A DNA stretch of 64,000 nucleotides from UBA1479 sp002706405 (GTDB taxonomy: Bacteria; Pseudomonadota; Alphaproteobacteria; Rhodospirillales; Casp-alpha2). Below are positions 1 through 8,339 of this stretch, piece by piece (the first letter of the stretch is position 1; each line of letters begins with the position of its first letter). The notes beneath the pieces were generated by a model. That model worked only from the letters and a program-made list of their open reading frames with translations, had not been told where the DNA came from and ran no database searches. The stretch spans positions 124,001 through 188,000 of the forward strand of contig CAXATO010000005.1 in NCBI GenBank assembly GCA_963972255.1, read 5' to 3'. Position numbers and translations under genes: made by a program.

Positions 1-1
1 G

Positions 2-142
2 ACGCTCGCCACCTTCCATGGTAATGCCCGCGCGCGGGAAATCATGCAGGCCATGCCCCATCAACGCCGGTTCCGGCATTTCTATCGTTGGAAACGCAGC
101 TTCAACAAACGGTTCGGCCGGGACAAGGCGCGATCGGCCTGA
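2..142 (+). CDS. 3' end of an unidentified protein, possibly a glycosyltransferase
   Basis: The frame is open from the left edge and ends at a TGA, giving the last 46 residues of a protein that starts outside the window. The tail is rich in Arg, Lys and aromatic residues (RRFRHFYRWKRSFNKRFGR), as in C termini of cytoplasmic enzymes acting at the inner membrane face. An HGN motif near its start recalls the HGxP motif close to the end of some sugar transferases. The next gene has its ribosome site just after this stop, so they are probably co-transcribed. The product cannot be named from so little sequence. Confidence 0.5.
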   Translation, partial: TLATFHGNARAREIMQAMPHQRRFRHFYRWKRSFNKRFGRDKARSA

Positions 143-162
143 CGGCCGGGAAGGGGATTAGG

Positions 163-1050
163 GTGGCTTTCGATCCATTACGCAAGCTGTTCAAGGAAAT
201 CGGCCGGTATCGCGCAACCCGCGATAAGTGGCGGGGCCGTTTGCGCCTGCGTCATTTACTGCGCGATCCACGGGACCTATTCGCCCGGCGTCTGGCGGCG
301 AATTGGCGGGGCGGCTATGTGCCGTTCGGTGATGGTGGCCTGTGGCTCTATCTCCCGGCGGACCTGGACCGCCAGGGACAGCGGTTGGCGATCGATGGCG
401 GTATGCCGGATTCGGTGGTGGCCCTGGTGGCTCGGCCCGGCGACGTGGCGGTCGATATCGGCGGTAACCTGGGCGAATGGATGGCGCCGCTTGCGGCTGC
501 CGTCGGCACGGAAGGCAGGGTCTTCACCTTCGAGCCGGTGCCGGTTCTGGCCGACGCCCTTGAAAAGACGGCCCGTCTTAACGGCCATGAGGTGACGGTC
601 GAGGTCCTGCGTTCCGCTGTGGCGGATGCGACCGGGGAGGCGTCCTTCAACGTGACCATGGCGGCCGGCGGTGACGGCGCCCTGTCGGGCTTGTCTACGG
701 CCGGTAGCGCCACGGTGCCGACGATCACTCTGGACGACTTCATGGCGGAACGCGGCCTGAGCCGGCTCGACCTGATCAAGATCGACGTCGAGGGAGCGGA
801 GCGCCGCGTGCTGGAAGGGGCGCGGCGTACGTTGGAAACCTGCAAACCCCGTCTTGTGTTCGAAAGTGGCCATGAAAGCGCGGGCGACCGGGCGGCGATC
901 GCTGATCTGCTCGATGGGGCCGGATACGACCTCGTCGGCCTGTTGCTCGACGGTGTTATCGTTGCCTGCGATTGGTCGGATTTCGGCGCCGCCACAGGTG
1001 TCTTTGCCGACGGCCAGACGCGCAATCTTCTCGCGCTGCCGCGGGGCTGA
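163..1050 (+). CDS. FkbM family methyltransferase
   Basis: A 295-residue SAM-dependent methyltransferase of the FkbM type, which usually O-methylates sugars or polyketides. SAM motif I is VDIGGNLGE near residues 97-105 (the family norm is DVGAN), followed by the acidic end of strand 2 in FTFEPVP. The family signature DLIKIDVEGAE lies near residues 203-213 and the C-terminal strand reads RLVFE. I chose GTG at 163 because GAAGGGG sits 6 bases upstream and the start then follows the previous stop; the longer ATG start at 88 would overlap the preceding gene. The substrate is unknown; a surface glycan is likely, given the glycosyltransferase operon 9 kb on. A broken relative lies at 57.2 kb. Confidence 0.85.
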   Translation: MAFDPLRKLFKEIGRYRATRDKWRGRLRLRHLLRDPRDLFARRLAANWRGGYVPFGDGGLWLYLPADLDRQGQRLAIDGGMPDSVVALVARPGDVAVDIGGNLGEWMAPLAAAVGTEGRVFTFEPVPVLADALEKTARLNGHEVTVEVLRSAVADATGEASFNVTMAAGGDGALSGLSTAGSATVPTITLDDFMAERGLSRLDLIKIDVEGAERRVLEGARRTLETCKPRLVFESGHESAGDRAAIADLLDGAGYDLVGLLLDGVIVACDWSDFGAATGVFADGQTRNLLALPRG

Positions 1051-1185
1051 CGGAATATTAGGTTTCCCCATGTGACACAGGGGTGTGGACGGTATCGCCG
1101 TTGTCCGGGATGCCGGTCTGCTGCCTCTCCCCGCCAATGCGAAAGATGCTAAGCTGACCACTAAACAAGCAGGGAGCATCGGGAA

Positions 1186-2544
1186 GTGAAGCTGACATTC
1201 ATGGGGGCCACGGGCACGGTGACCGGGTCCAAATACCTGGTCGAGGCCGGTGGCAAGAAGATTCTCGTCGATTGCGGCCTGTTCCAGGGGCTGAAGGAAT
1301 TGCGCCTGCGCAACTGGGCGCCGCTGCCGGTTGATCCCACGGAAATCGATGCGGTGGTTCTGACCCATGCCCATCTCGACCACAGCGGCTATATCCCCCT
1401 GCTCGTACGCAACGGGTTCAAGGGGCCGATCTATTGTTCCGAGGCGACCGAGGATCTTTGCGCCATCCTACTGCCGGACAGCGGCTACCTTCAGGAGGCG
1501 GACGCCGAACGCGCCAACCGGCGCAAATATACCAAACACAAGCCGGCCCTGCCGCTTTACACCCAGGCTGATGCCCACCGCTCAATGGATCAGTTCAAGG
1601 CCATTCCCTTCGGCGTCCCGCAGGCCCTGGGCGACGGCCTGACGGTCAGCCTGTCACGGTCCGGGCATATCCTGGGATCGGCCTTCGTGCGGATCGACGA
1701 TGGCGGCACGTCCTTGGTATTTTCGGGGGACCTCGGTCGGGCCGACGATCCGGTCATGGTGCCGCCCGCGGAAATCCACGATGCGGACTATCTGGTGGTG
1801 GAATCAACCTACGGCGACCGCCTGCATCGCGACAGCGACGCGGAGAAGAAGCTCGGCGCCATCATCCGCGAGACGGCGGCGCGCGGCGGCACGGTTCTCA
1901 TTCCCGCCTTTGCCGTCGGGCGCACGCAAACCGTCCTGTATCACATACACCAACTGAAGCAGGCGGGGGCCATTCCGGACATCCCGGTGTTTCTCGACAG
2001 CCCCATGGCCATTAACGCGACGCGGCTTCTCAAACACCACCGCGCCGACCATCGCCTGTCGGGATCGCTCTGCGCCGAGGTCTGCCACATCGCCCATTAC
2101 GTCAACACGGCCGATGAATCGCGGGCCCTGGACGAGGGGCTGGCCGTGCCCCAGGTCATCATCTCCGCCAGCGGCATGGCCACGGGCGGGCGTATCCTGC
2201 ACCATCTGAAGCATTTCATCGGCGACGCCCGCAACACGGTCCTGTTCACCGGGTTCCAGGCGGCGGGGACCCGAGGCGCGCGGCTGGTGCACGGCGAGGA
2301 CGAGATCAAGATCCACGGCCGCTTGTGGCCCGTGCGGGCCGAGGTCGATATCCTGCACAACATGTCGGCCCATGCGGACTACAGTGAAATCCTCGGCTGG
2401 CTCGGCCATTTCCGAAAGCCGCCCCGGCGCACCTTCATCACCCATGGCGAGCCCGAGGCCGCGTCCTCACTGCGCATGAAGATCGAGGAGCATCTGCATT
2501 GGGATGCGACGGTGCCGGACTACCTCGACCAGGTTGAGCTTTAA
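1186..2544 (+). CDS. Beta-CASP metallo-beta-lactamase (RNA-processing nuclease family)
   Basis: 452 residues with a GTG start. This is a metallo-beta-lactamase fold enzyme of the CPSF73/YsgA-like beta-CASP group, whose members cut or trim RNA. Zinc ligands are in HAHLDH (residues 61-66); further metal motifs are SGDLGRADDPV and the late MSAHADYSEI and FITHGEP. The STYGDR motif that opens the beta-CASP cap and the SASGMATGGR loop are both present. Length fits the short bacterial members lacking extra KH domains. A DUF4197 gene converges on it from the other side with an 8-base gap. RNA is the expected substrate by family knowledge; nothing here tells which RNA. Confidence 0.88.
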   Translation: MKLTFMGATGTVTGSKYLVEAGGKKILVDCGLFQGLKELRLRNWAPLPVDPTEIDAVVLTHAHLDHSGYIPLLVRNGFKGPIYCSEATEDLCAILLPDSGYLQEADAERANRRKYTKHKPALPLYTQADAHRSMDQFKAIPFGVPQALGDGLTVSLSRSGHILGSAFVRIDDGGTSLVFSGDLGRADDPVMVPPAEIHDADYLVVESTYGDRLHRDSDAEKKLGAIIRETAARGGTVLIPAFAVGRTQTVLYHIHQLKQAGAIPDIPVFLDSPMAINATRLLKHHRADHRLSGSLCAEVCHIAHYVNTADESRALDEGLAVPQVIISASGMATGGRILHHLKHFIGDARNTVLFTGFQAAGTRGARLVHGEDEIKIHGRLWPVRAEVDILHNMSAHADYSEILGWLGHFRKPPRRTFITHGEPEAASSLRMKIEEHLHWDATVPDYLDQVEL

Positions 2545-2552
2545 GCTCAGCG

Positions 2553-3302
2553 TTATTTCGCGAACACCTTCTGCAGCAGTTCGGTCGTGCGCTTGGCGGG
2601 GTTGTCGCGGATCGCCGCTTCCTCGCGTCCCAGATAGAGGAACACGCCGTCGATGGCCTTGGTCAGGACGTGATCGGTCAGGTCGGCTTTCACGTCGGGC
2701 ACGAAGGGCATGGATTTGTACTGTCCCATCATCTTGTCATAAGCGGCGATGGCGCCGACTTCCGATAATTGTGTGTCGACGATCGGCTTCATGTCGGCGG
2801 CAAGCGGCGCCGACATCTTGGATCGGAAATACTGCGTCGCCGCATCCTTGGGCCCATTCAGGATGCCCTTGGCGTCATCGACCGTCATTTCGGAAATAGC
2901 GTCGACGAACAGGGACTTGGCCTTGGGCACGGCGGCTTCGGCGGCCCGGTTCAGCCTCAGTTCCACATCGTCGGCAAGCGACGACATACCGATCTTGGAT
3001 AACGCCGACTGCACCTTCTGCAAGGCGCCGGGCAGGGGGATGTGGACATCGTCGGATTTGTTGAAGCCATCGGCGGCGCCGAGGGTGCCGACGACGCGTT
3101 CCGAGCCGACGCGCAGCGCTTCCTTGAGCCCCGCCGCGATGTCGGTGACGTCGAGGGCATCGGCCGAGGGCGCAGACGACCCGCCGAGTCCCTTGAGTAG
3201 GTCCTTCCCCTTGTCGAAGAAGCTTTGGGCGCCAGCCGGCTGGCTGGCGACCGACAACCCTGTGAGCAGAACACAGACGGCGGCGAGCGGTTTGATGGCC
3301 AT
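2553..3302 (-). CDS. DUF4197 domain protein, exported
   Basis: 249 residues. Start ATG at 3302 is preceded by GAGGAG at good spacing; an upstream in-frame ATG at 3371 lacks one and would spoil the signal peptide. The N terminus (MAIKPLAAVCVLLTGLSVAS) is a clear signal peptide ending near QPAGA. The mature protein is helical and matches the DUF4197 pattern: ALKEALRVGSERVV near the start, HIPLPGAL, a central AADVP-like acidic helix, and a late repeat containing LTDHVLTKAIDGVF followed by YLGREEAAIRDNPAKR. The function of the family is unknown. No partner gene is evident. Confidence 0.85.
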   Translation of the reverse strand: MAIKPLAAVCVLLTGLSVASQPAGAQSFFDKGKDLLKGLGGSSAPSADALDVTDIAAGLKEALRVGSERVVGTLGAADGFNKSDDVHIPLPGALQKVQSALSKIGMSSLADDVELRLNRAAEAAVPKAKSLFVDAISEMTVDDAKGILNGPKDAATQYFRSKMSAPLAADMKPIVDTQLSEVGAIAAYDKMMGQYKSMPFVPDVKADLTDHVLTKAIDGVFLYLGREEAAIRDNPAKRTTELLQKVFAK

Positions 3303-3431
3303 GGTGGTCTCCTCTGGCTGGGGATGACATGGTAGCGCGAATGAGACGCCGGCGGGAGGATTTCGGGGCATTTTCGAGGGGCAGATGGATGCAACATTTT
3401 GCGTGACACCACGTCCCGATTTTTGCTCATA

Positions 3432-3447
3432 TGAATGCTCGCATTCA
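3432..3447. promoter_or_regulatory. Perfect palindrome, probable IclR operator
   Basis: TGAATGCTCGCATTCA has two exact 7-base inverted arms around TC. It lies 18 bases before the GTG start of the adjacent IclR gene, between DUF4197 and that gene, so an autoregulatory role is likely. No experimental motif for this regulator is known to me. Confidence 0.5.
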
Positions 3448-3464
3448 CCGCAAGAGGACGGCCC

Positions 3465-4244
3465 GTGGCAAACAAACCGGAAACCAATTCGGCGATCCAG
3501 AAGGCGCTATCCATCCTTGAAATGGTGACCCAGGAAATCCGCCCGCTTGGCATCGTCGATATCTCGCGCGATCTCGGCCTGCCGCGCCAGACCGTGCACC
3601 GGGTGATCCGTCAGTTGGAAGATCTCGGCCTATTGCGCAAGGATCCGGGGACGGACCGTTACACCACGGGGGCGCGGCTGCGTGCTCTGGCGCTCAACAC
3701 CATTTCGTCGTCCCATTCGACCCGTGCCAGCCATGCGATCCTTCAGGGGTTGGTCGACACGGTCAAGGAAACCTGCAACGTCGGCATGCTGGACGGTCAC
3801 GAAATCATCTATATCGACCGCGTCGAATGCGATTGGCCGCTGCGCGTGCAGTTGAAGGCCGGCAGCCACGTTCCGGCCCATTGCACGGCCATCGGAAAGC
3901 TGCTGATGGCTTATCAGCCCAAGGACGCCCGCGACCGCATCCTGCGCACGGCGCCGCTGCGCAAATTCACCAAATACACGATCACCGACCCGGATCAGCT
4001 GGAAGCCAGCCTCGATCAGATCGCCGCCCAGGGATATTCCATCAATAATCAGGAAGACGCCATCGGTCTGGTCGCCCTGGCGGTGCCCGTGCGTGACCCT
4101 CAGGGCGAGGTGATCGCCGGCCTTGCCGTGCATGCGCCGGAACCCCGATTTCCCATCGCCAAAGCCATCGAACACATTGAGACGTTTCGCGAAGCGGCCG
4201 GCCGGATCGGCCTGTCTTTGTTCGAAGGCGATAAAAAATCGTGA
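3465..4244 (+). CDS. IclR family transcriptional regulator
   Basis: 259 residues. The N-terminal winged helix-turn-helix (about residues 10-70) contains IQKALSILEMVTQE and the recognition segment LPRQTVHRVIRQLEDLGLL. The rest is the IclR effector domain, with NVGMLDGHEIIYIDRVE and the conserved PAHCTAIGKLLMA segment before AYQPKD. GTG at 3465 has AAGAGGA 8 bases upstream; ATGs at 3431 and 3435 would fall inside the palindrome. It is transcribed toward the ABC importer and amidase that follow, and probably controls them in response to their substrate or its breakdown product. That link is inferred from position. Confidence 0.92.
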   Translation: MANKPETNSAIQKALSILEMVTQEIRPLGIVDISRDLGLPRQTVHRVIRQLEDLGLLRKDPGTDRYTTGARLRALALNTISSSHSTRASHAILQGLVDTVKETCNVGMLDGHEIIYIDRVECDWPLRVQLKAGSHVPAHCTAIGKLLMAYQPKDARDRILRTAPLRKFTKYTITDPDQLEASLDQIAAQGYSINNQEDAIGLVALAVPVRDPQGEVIAGLAVHAPEPRFPIAKAIEHIETFREAAGRIGLSLFEGDKKS

Positions 4245-4261
4245 CAACACGTCACGTTTTT
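4240..4261 (+). terminator. Hairpin with T-run at the end of the IclR gene
   Basis: CGTGAC and GTCACG form a 6-base-pair stem with loop AACAC, immediately followed by TTTTT. The stem overlaps the IclR stop codon. It would end the regulator transcript before the ABC operon. The same palindrome (GTGAC-N5-GTCAC) could instead be a regulator-binding site. Confidence 0.55.
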
Positions 4262-4407
4262 CGTTGACACTTGTGGCGCCCCAAAGGAATCCTGATAGCA
4301 CTGGTCATCCAAGGACGGATGTCGAATGCGGCCGAGCCGGCAAAAAGACATCGAACAAAATGCACCGGCAGCGGTCGTTCACCTAACGCCTCACAGGGAG
4401 AGCGAGA

Positions 4408-5403
4408 ATGCTGCAGAAGTTCCTTAAGACCATGGCCGTGACCGGTGGGATTTATGCCGCCGCGGCTATCGCCGGCCCCTTCGCCGGCACCGCCAACGCC
4501 ACCGATACCATTAATTTCGGCACTCAGCCGGCGACCATGCCGATCTACATCGCCAAGGCGATGGGACTGCTCGCGGAAATCGAGAAGAAGCACGACGTCA
4601 AGATCGAGTTCAAGGTGTTCTCCTACGGAGCGCCGGAAAACCAGGCACTTGCCGCCGGCGAGCTTCAGATCGCGTCCGCCGGCATGGGCCCGGCCATCGT
4701 CGCCTCCGCGCGCTTGCCCGCAAAGCTGCTGGCCATCTCGATCCTTGAACAGACGGCGCTTATGGTGCCGGCCGATTCACCCATCACTTCCGTGAAGGAA
4801 CTGAAGGGCAAACGCATCGCGTTCCCGGGCAAGGGCTCGCAGCAGTATCCGCTGCTGGTCAAGGCGCTTGCCGATGCCGGTTTGAAGGTTGGGGACGTGG
4901 AACTGTTCAAGACCAAGGGTTCGGACGTGCCGACCCTGCTGGCCAATAAAAGCGTCGATGCCGGGATCACCTGGGACCCGCATGTGTCCAATGCCCTGGC
5001 GGCGGGCCATTCCAAGGTCCTGATCAAGGCCGAGAAGATCCTGCCGATCAAGGCCGGCCATTACATCGGTAACGGCGTGTATGCCCGCGAGGACTTCATC
5101 GCGGCTCGGCCCGAATTGGTTCAGGACCTGATCACCTCCATCGTCAAGGCCATCGACTTCATCCTCAAGAACGAGGACAAGGCGATCAAGATGTGGGCCG
5201 AGCAGATCAAGTTCCCGGAAAAGGTCATTACCTACGCCCTGAAGGAAGGCATCTCCGTCTACAACCTGGACGTAGCGCCCGAGGCGTCGACAATCGACGC
5301 CTATACCAAATTCCTTAAGGACGCCGGGATTCTCAAGCCCGACGACAATCCCAAATATGATCCCAGCTTCGCCAAGAAGGCGCTGGAGATGATGAAGAAC
5401 TAA
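4408..5403 (+). CDS. ABC transporter periplasmic substrate-binding protein (NMT1/SsuA-like)
   Basis: 331 residues with a signal peptide (about residues 1-32, ending GTANA). The mature protein starts TDTINFGTQPATMPIYIAK and shows the NMT1/ThiY/SsuA-type fold: ELQIASAGMGPAIVAS, LKGKRIAFPGKGSQQYPLLV, and DAGITWDPHVSNAL. Such proteins bind nitrate, sulfonates, taurine, pyrimidine precursors or amides. A ribosome site AGGGAGAG precedes the ATG. The gene leads the importer operon; a strong hairpin behind it probably makes this product more abundant than the membrane parts. The amidase at the end of the operon suggests an amide-bearing ligand, which is inference. Confidence 0.88.
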   Translation: MLQKFLKTMAVTGGIYAAAAIAGPFAGTANATDTINFGTQPATMPIYIAKAMGLLAEIEKKHDVKIEFKVFSYGAPENQALAAGELQIASAGMGPAIVASARLPAKLLAISILEQTALMVPADSPITSVKELKGKRIAFPGKGSQQYPLLVKALADAGLKVGDVELFKTKGSDVPTLLANKSVDAGITWDPHVSNALAAGHSKVLIKAEKILPIKAGHYIGNGVYAREDFIAARPELVQDLITSIVKAIDFILKNEDKAIKMWAEQIKFPEKVITYALKEGISVYNLDVAPEASTIDAYTKFLKDAGILKPDDNPKYDPSFAKKALEMMKN

Positions 5404-5416
5404 CGAGCCCTGTGTC

Positions 5417-5447
5417 CGGCGGCGGGTGTCCCTGACATCCGCCGCCG
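5417..5447 (+). terminator. Intercistronic hairpin (attenuator) after the binding-protein gene
   Basis: A 14-base-pair stem with one G-T pair (arms CGGCGGCGGGTGTC and GACATCCGCCGCCG) closes a CCT loop, followed by only GTTT. It sits between the binding-protein stop and the permease start. Such a hairpin typically stabilises the upstream message or partly terminates, giving excess binding protein. Confidence 0.6.
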
Positions 5448-5499
5448 TTTCATCCGCGCGTTGCCGTTCCTAAAGTCCCCAATCAGCTGAGGAAATATC

Positions 5500-6264
5500 G
5501 TGAAATCATCGGCAAAGACCGCTGCATCCGTTTTGCCCTACCTATGGGCGGCGATCTTCATTGTCTTCGTATGGCAAATGGCGGTCGTCTTCACCCAGGC
5601 ACATGTCGCATTGCTGCCGCCGCCGCTTCTGACCGCCAAGACCTTCGCCGAGATGGTGATCAACGGCCAACTGTTCGTCCATGCGGGCGCCAGCCTGGGC
5701 CGCGTGGTCTCGGCCTGGTTGTTGTCCGCCGCCATCGCCATTCCGCTGGGTCTTGCGATGGGCCGCTGGCGGCGTTTCGAACATCTGGTCGACCCGGTGG
5801 TCGAGTTGTTCCGGCCGATTTCGCCGCTGGCCTGGATTCCCCTTGCCATCCTGTGGTTCGGCATCGGGGAGACCGGCAAGATCTTCATTATTTTCATCGC
5901 TACCTTCTTTCCCATCCTGCTGAACACGGTGTCCGGGGTGAAGGGGGTTGATCCGGTCTTGATCCGCGCGGGCCAGGTGCTCGGCTGCGACAACGACCGG
6001 GCCCTGTTCCGCAAGGTTATCCTGCCCGCCGCCATGCCGACCATCGTCGTCGGCCTGCGCATTTCCTTCGGGACCGGCTGGGCCGCGATCATCGCCGCCG
6101 AACTGGTCGCCGCCCAGGTCGGTCTGGGTTACCTGATCGCCGACGGGATGGAAGTTCTGCGTTCCGACCTGGTCCTGGTCGGCATGGTTGCCATCGGCAT
6201 TCTCGGGGTGCTGATCGACGCCGTGTTCCGCACCATCAACGACCGCTTCTCCTGGGGGACGTAG
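5500..6264 (+). CDS. ABC transporter permease (SsuC/TauC-like)
   Basis: 254 residues, GTG start with CTGAGGA upstream. About six membrane helices: one at residues 10-32, then a run from about 65 to the end. The cytoplasmic coupling loop with the EAA signature is seen around AGQVLGCDNDRALFRKVILPAAMPTIVVGLR, matching the BPD_transp_1 family (EAAxxLGAxxxxxFxxVxLPxxxPxIxxGLR). It ends one base before the ATPase gene starts. It forms the membrane channel of the importer with the flanking genes. Confidence 0.9.
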   Translation: MKSSAKTAASVLPYLWAAIFIVFVWQMAVVFTQAHVALLPPPLLTAKTFAEMVINGQLFVHAGASLGRVVSAWLLSAAIAIPLGLAMGRWRRFEHLVDPVVELFRPISPLAWIPLAILWFGIGETGKIFIIFIATFFPILLNTVSGVKGVDPVLIRAGQVLGCDNDRALFRKVILPAAMPTIVVGLRISFGTGWAAIIAAELVAAQVGLGYLIADGMEVLRSDLVLVGMVAIGILGVLIDAVFRTINDRFSWGT

Positions 6265-6265
6265 G

Positions 6266-7093
6266 ATGCCAGACAAGACGACGCAGAATCGCGGCACAAA
6301 GGGGATTTCCATCTCCGAGCTGGCGGTTACCTTTCAGTCCGAAGACTCCGAACCGGTCGAGGCCCTGCGCCCGACCAGCCTGGAGTTCGAGCCGGGCGAG
6401 TTCATCGCCCTTGTCGGCCCGTCCGGCTGCGGCAAATCGACGCTGTTGAATGTGCTCGCCGGCTTCATCAAGCCGTCTTCCGGTCAGGCCCTGGTCGGCG
6501 GTGAGACGATCACCAAACCCGACATCGACCACGGCATGGTGTTCCAGGACTACGCCCTGTTTCCCTGGCTCAATGTCATCGACAACGTCGCCTTTGGGTT
6601 GGAACGCCAGGGCATGGGCTTGGAGGAGCGCCACGCCAAGGCGCTGGAATACCTGGACATGGTGGGGCTCAAGGAATTCGCCGACAAGCGCGTGACCGAG
6701 CTGTCCGGCGGGATGAAACAACGGGTCGCCATCGCCCGCGTGTTCGCCACGGATCCCTCGATCATCCTGATGGACGAACCCTTCGGCGCGTTGGATGCCC
6801 TGACCCGCCGGTTCCTGCAGCACCAGTTGCTGGAAATCTGGCAGCGCAACCGCAAGACCGTCGTCTTCGTCACCCATTCGGTGCAGGAAGCGGTCTATCT
6901 GGCGTCGCGGGTCATCGTCATGACGGCCCGGCCCGGGCGGGTGAAACTGGATCAGAAGATCGATCTGCCTCATCCGCGCGACTTTTCCAGCGAGGAATTC
7001 CGCCGCCTGGAAAAGGTGATCTACGACCAACTGGACGAAGAACTGGCCAAGTCCTTCAAGCTCGAAGGCGGGGGAGGGACCTTTCATGACTGA
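6266..7093 (+). CDS. ABC transporter ATP-binding protein (SsuB/TauB-like)
   Basis: 275 residues. Walker A is GPSGCGKST, the Q-loop lies in MVFQDYALFPW, the signature is LSGGMKQRVAIAR, Walker B is IILMDEPFGALDALTR, and the H-loop is FVTHSVQEAVYLA. The sequence belongs to the nitrate/sulfonate/taurine importer ATPase group. It starts one base after the permease stop and its end overlaps the amidase start by 8 bases, so the whole unit is surely one operon. It powers the importer from the cytoplasmic side. Confidence 0.93.
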   Translation: MPDKTTQNRGTKGISISELAVTFQSEDSEPVEALRPTSLEFEPGEFIALVGPSGCGKSTLLNVLAGFIKPSSGQALVGGETITKPDIDHGMVFQDYALFPWLNVIDNVAFGLERQGMGLEERHAKALEYLDMVGLKEFADKRVTELSGGMKQRVAIARVFATDPSIILMDEPFGALDALTRRFLQHQLLEIWQRNRKTVVFVTHSVQEAVYLASRVIVMTARPGRVKLDQKIDLPHPRDFSSEEFRRLEKVIYDQLDEELAKSFKLEGGGGTFHD

Positions 7094-8336
7094 GGCCACG
7101 CCGCGCCCGGCAAACGACGATCGGGGCAGCGCCATGACGGCGGCGGCCCGGTTCCTGGCCCGTGCGACGGAAATAGAGCCCATCCTTCGAGCCTTCCGCA
7201 GCATCGACGCGGGCCGCCTGCGGGCCGATGCGGCGGCGCTCGACGCCTTGCCGGAAAACCGGCGCGGACCGCTTCACGGCATGCTGATCGCGGTCAAGGA
7301 AGTGTTCGACGTCGCCGGCTATGTCTGTGGCTGGGGCACGCCGATCCATGATGGCCGGCGCCCGGCGGCGGATGCCCGCGCCGTGGCGCGCCTGCGGGCG
7401 GCGGGAGCACTGGTGGCGGGCATCACCGTGTCCTCGGAATACGCCCTTTCACGGACCGGTCCGACGACCAATCCGTTCGATCCGACGCGCACGCCCGGGG
7501 CGTCGTCCCAAGGGTCGGCCGCCGCCGTCGGGGCCGGGCTGGTGCCGGCGGCGCTGGGGTCGCAGACCATCGGCTCGATCATCCGCCCGGCCGCTTATTG
7601 CGGCTGCATCGGGGTCAAGCCGACCTGGGGGATGATCGATGTCGGCGGCTCCATGCCGCTGTCGGGATCGCTGGATCATGTCGGCTTTCTGGCCGCCGAT
7701 CCGAAGGTGGCGGCCATGCTGATGGATGTGCTGATGCCGGCGATGACTGGCGAGCCCGCGGGCCTGCCCGCCGCGGCGACCGTGCTCCGACCCTGGTATG
7801 CCGATGGTGCCGCCCCGGCGGTTCTGCAGGCGCTGGACCAGTCCGCCGATGATCTGCGCGCGAGGAACATTGAGGTGGGGGACGCGGTTCTGCCCGATTG
7901 GATCACCGATCAGGAAGCGGGAGTGCTCGACACCCTTCTGGCCCACGACATGGCGATCCACCACGGCGGCGATTTCGACGCCCAAGGTGACGCGATGAGC
8001 GAGCGGGTGCGCGACTTCATCACCCGGGGCCGCCGGATCACGGCGACGGAATACGCGGCCGCCCTGGCCGCGCGCGACAAGATGGCCCAGGCGCTGGACG
8101 ATTGGATCGGCGAGAGCGTGGTACTGATGCCGCCGACGACGGGCCTGGCCCCACTGCTGACCGAGGGCACCGGCTCCCGCGAACCGCAACGCCTGTGGAC
8201 GGTGACCGGACAGCCGGCGATGACCGTGCCCGTGGCGCGGGAAAACGGCCTGCCCGTGGGCGTGCAGATCATCGCCCGGCGCGGCGCCGACCGCCGGGTG
8301 CTGGCCACGGCCGAGGCACTGTTCAAGAACGCCTAG
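7086..8336 (+). CDS. Amidase signature family hydrolase
   Basis: 416 residues. The amidase Ser-cisSer-Lys triad is readable: Lys71 in GMLIAVKEVFD, the serine pair at about 140-141 in TPGASSQGSAAAVGAG, and the nucleophile Ser164 in SQTIGSIIRPAAY. The usual TGGS motif is TIGS here. Downstream GCIGVKPTWG is the conserved strand of the family. Its start lies inside the ATPase gene, so it is translationally coupled to the importer. By family it hydrolyses an amide, carbamate or allophanate-like bond in the cytoplasm; the likely task is to cut the imported compound. The exact substrate cannot be read from the sequence. Confidence 0.88.
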   Translation: MTEATPRPANDDRGSAMTAAARFLARATEIEPILRAFRSIDAGRLRADAAALDALPENRRGPLHGMLIAVKEVFDVAGYVCGWGTPIHDGRRPAADARAVARLRAAGALVAGITVSSEYALSRTGPTTNPFDPTRTPGASSQGSAAAVGAGLVPAALGSQTIGSIIRPAAYCGCIGVKPTWGMIDVGGSMPLSGSLDHVGFLAADPKVAAMLMDVLMPAMTGEPAGLPAAATVLRPWYADGAAPAVLQALDQSADDLRARNIEVGDAVLPDWITDQEAGVLDTLLAHDMAIHHGGDFDAQGDAMSERVRDFITRGRRITATEYAAALAARDKMAQALDDWIGESVVLMPPTTGLAPLLTEGTGSREPQRLWTVTGQPAMTVPVARENGLPVGVQIIARRGADRRVLATAEALFKNA

Positions 8337-8339
8337 GCG

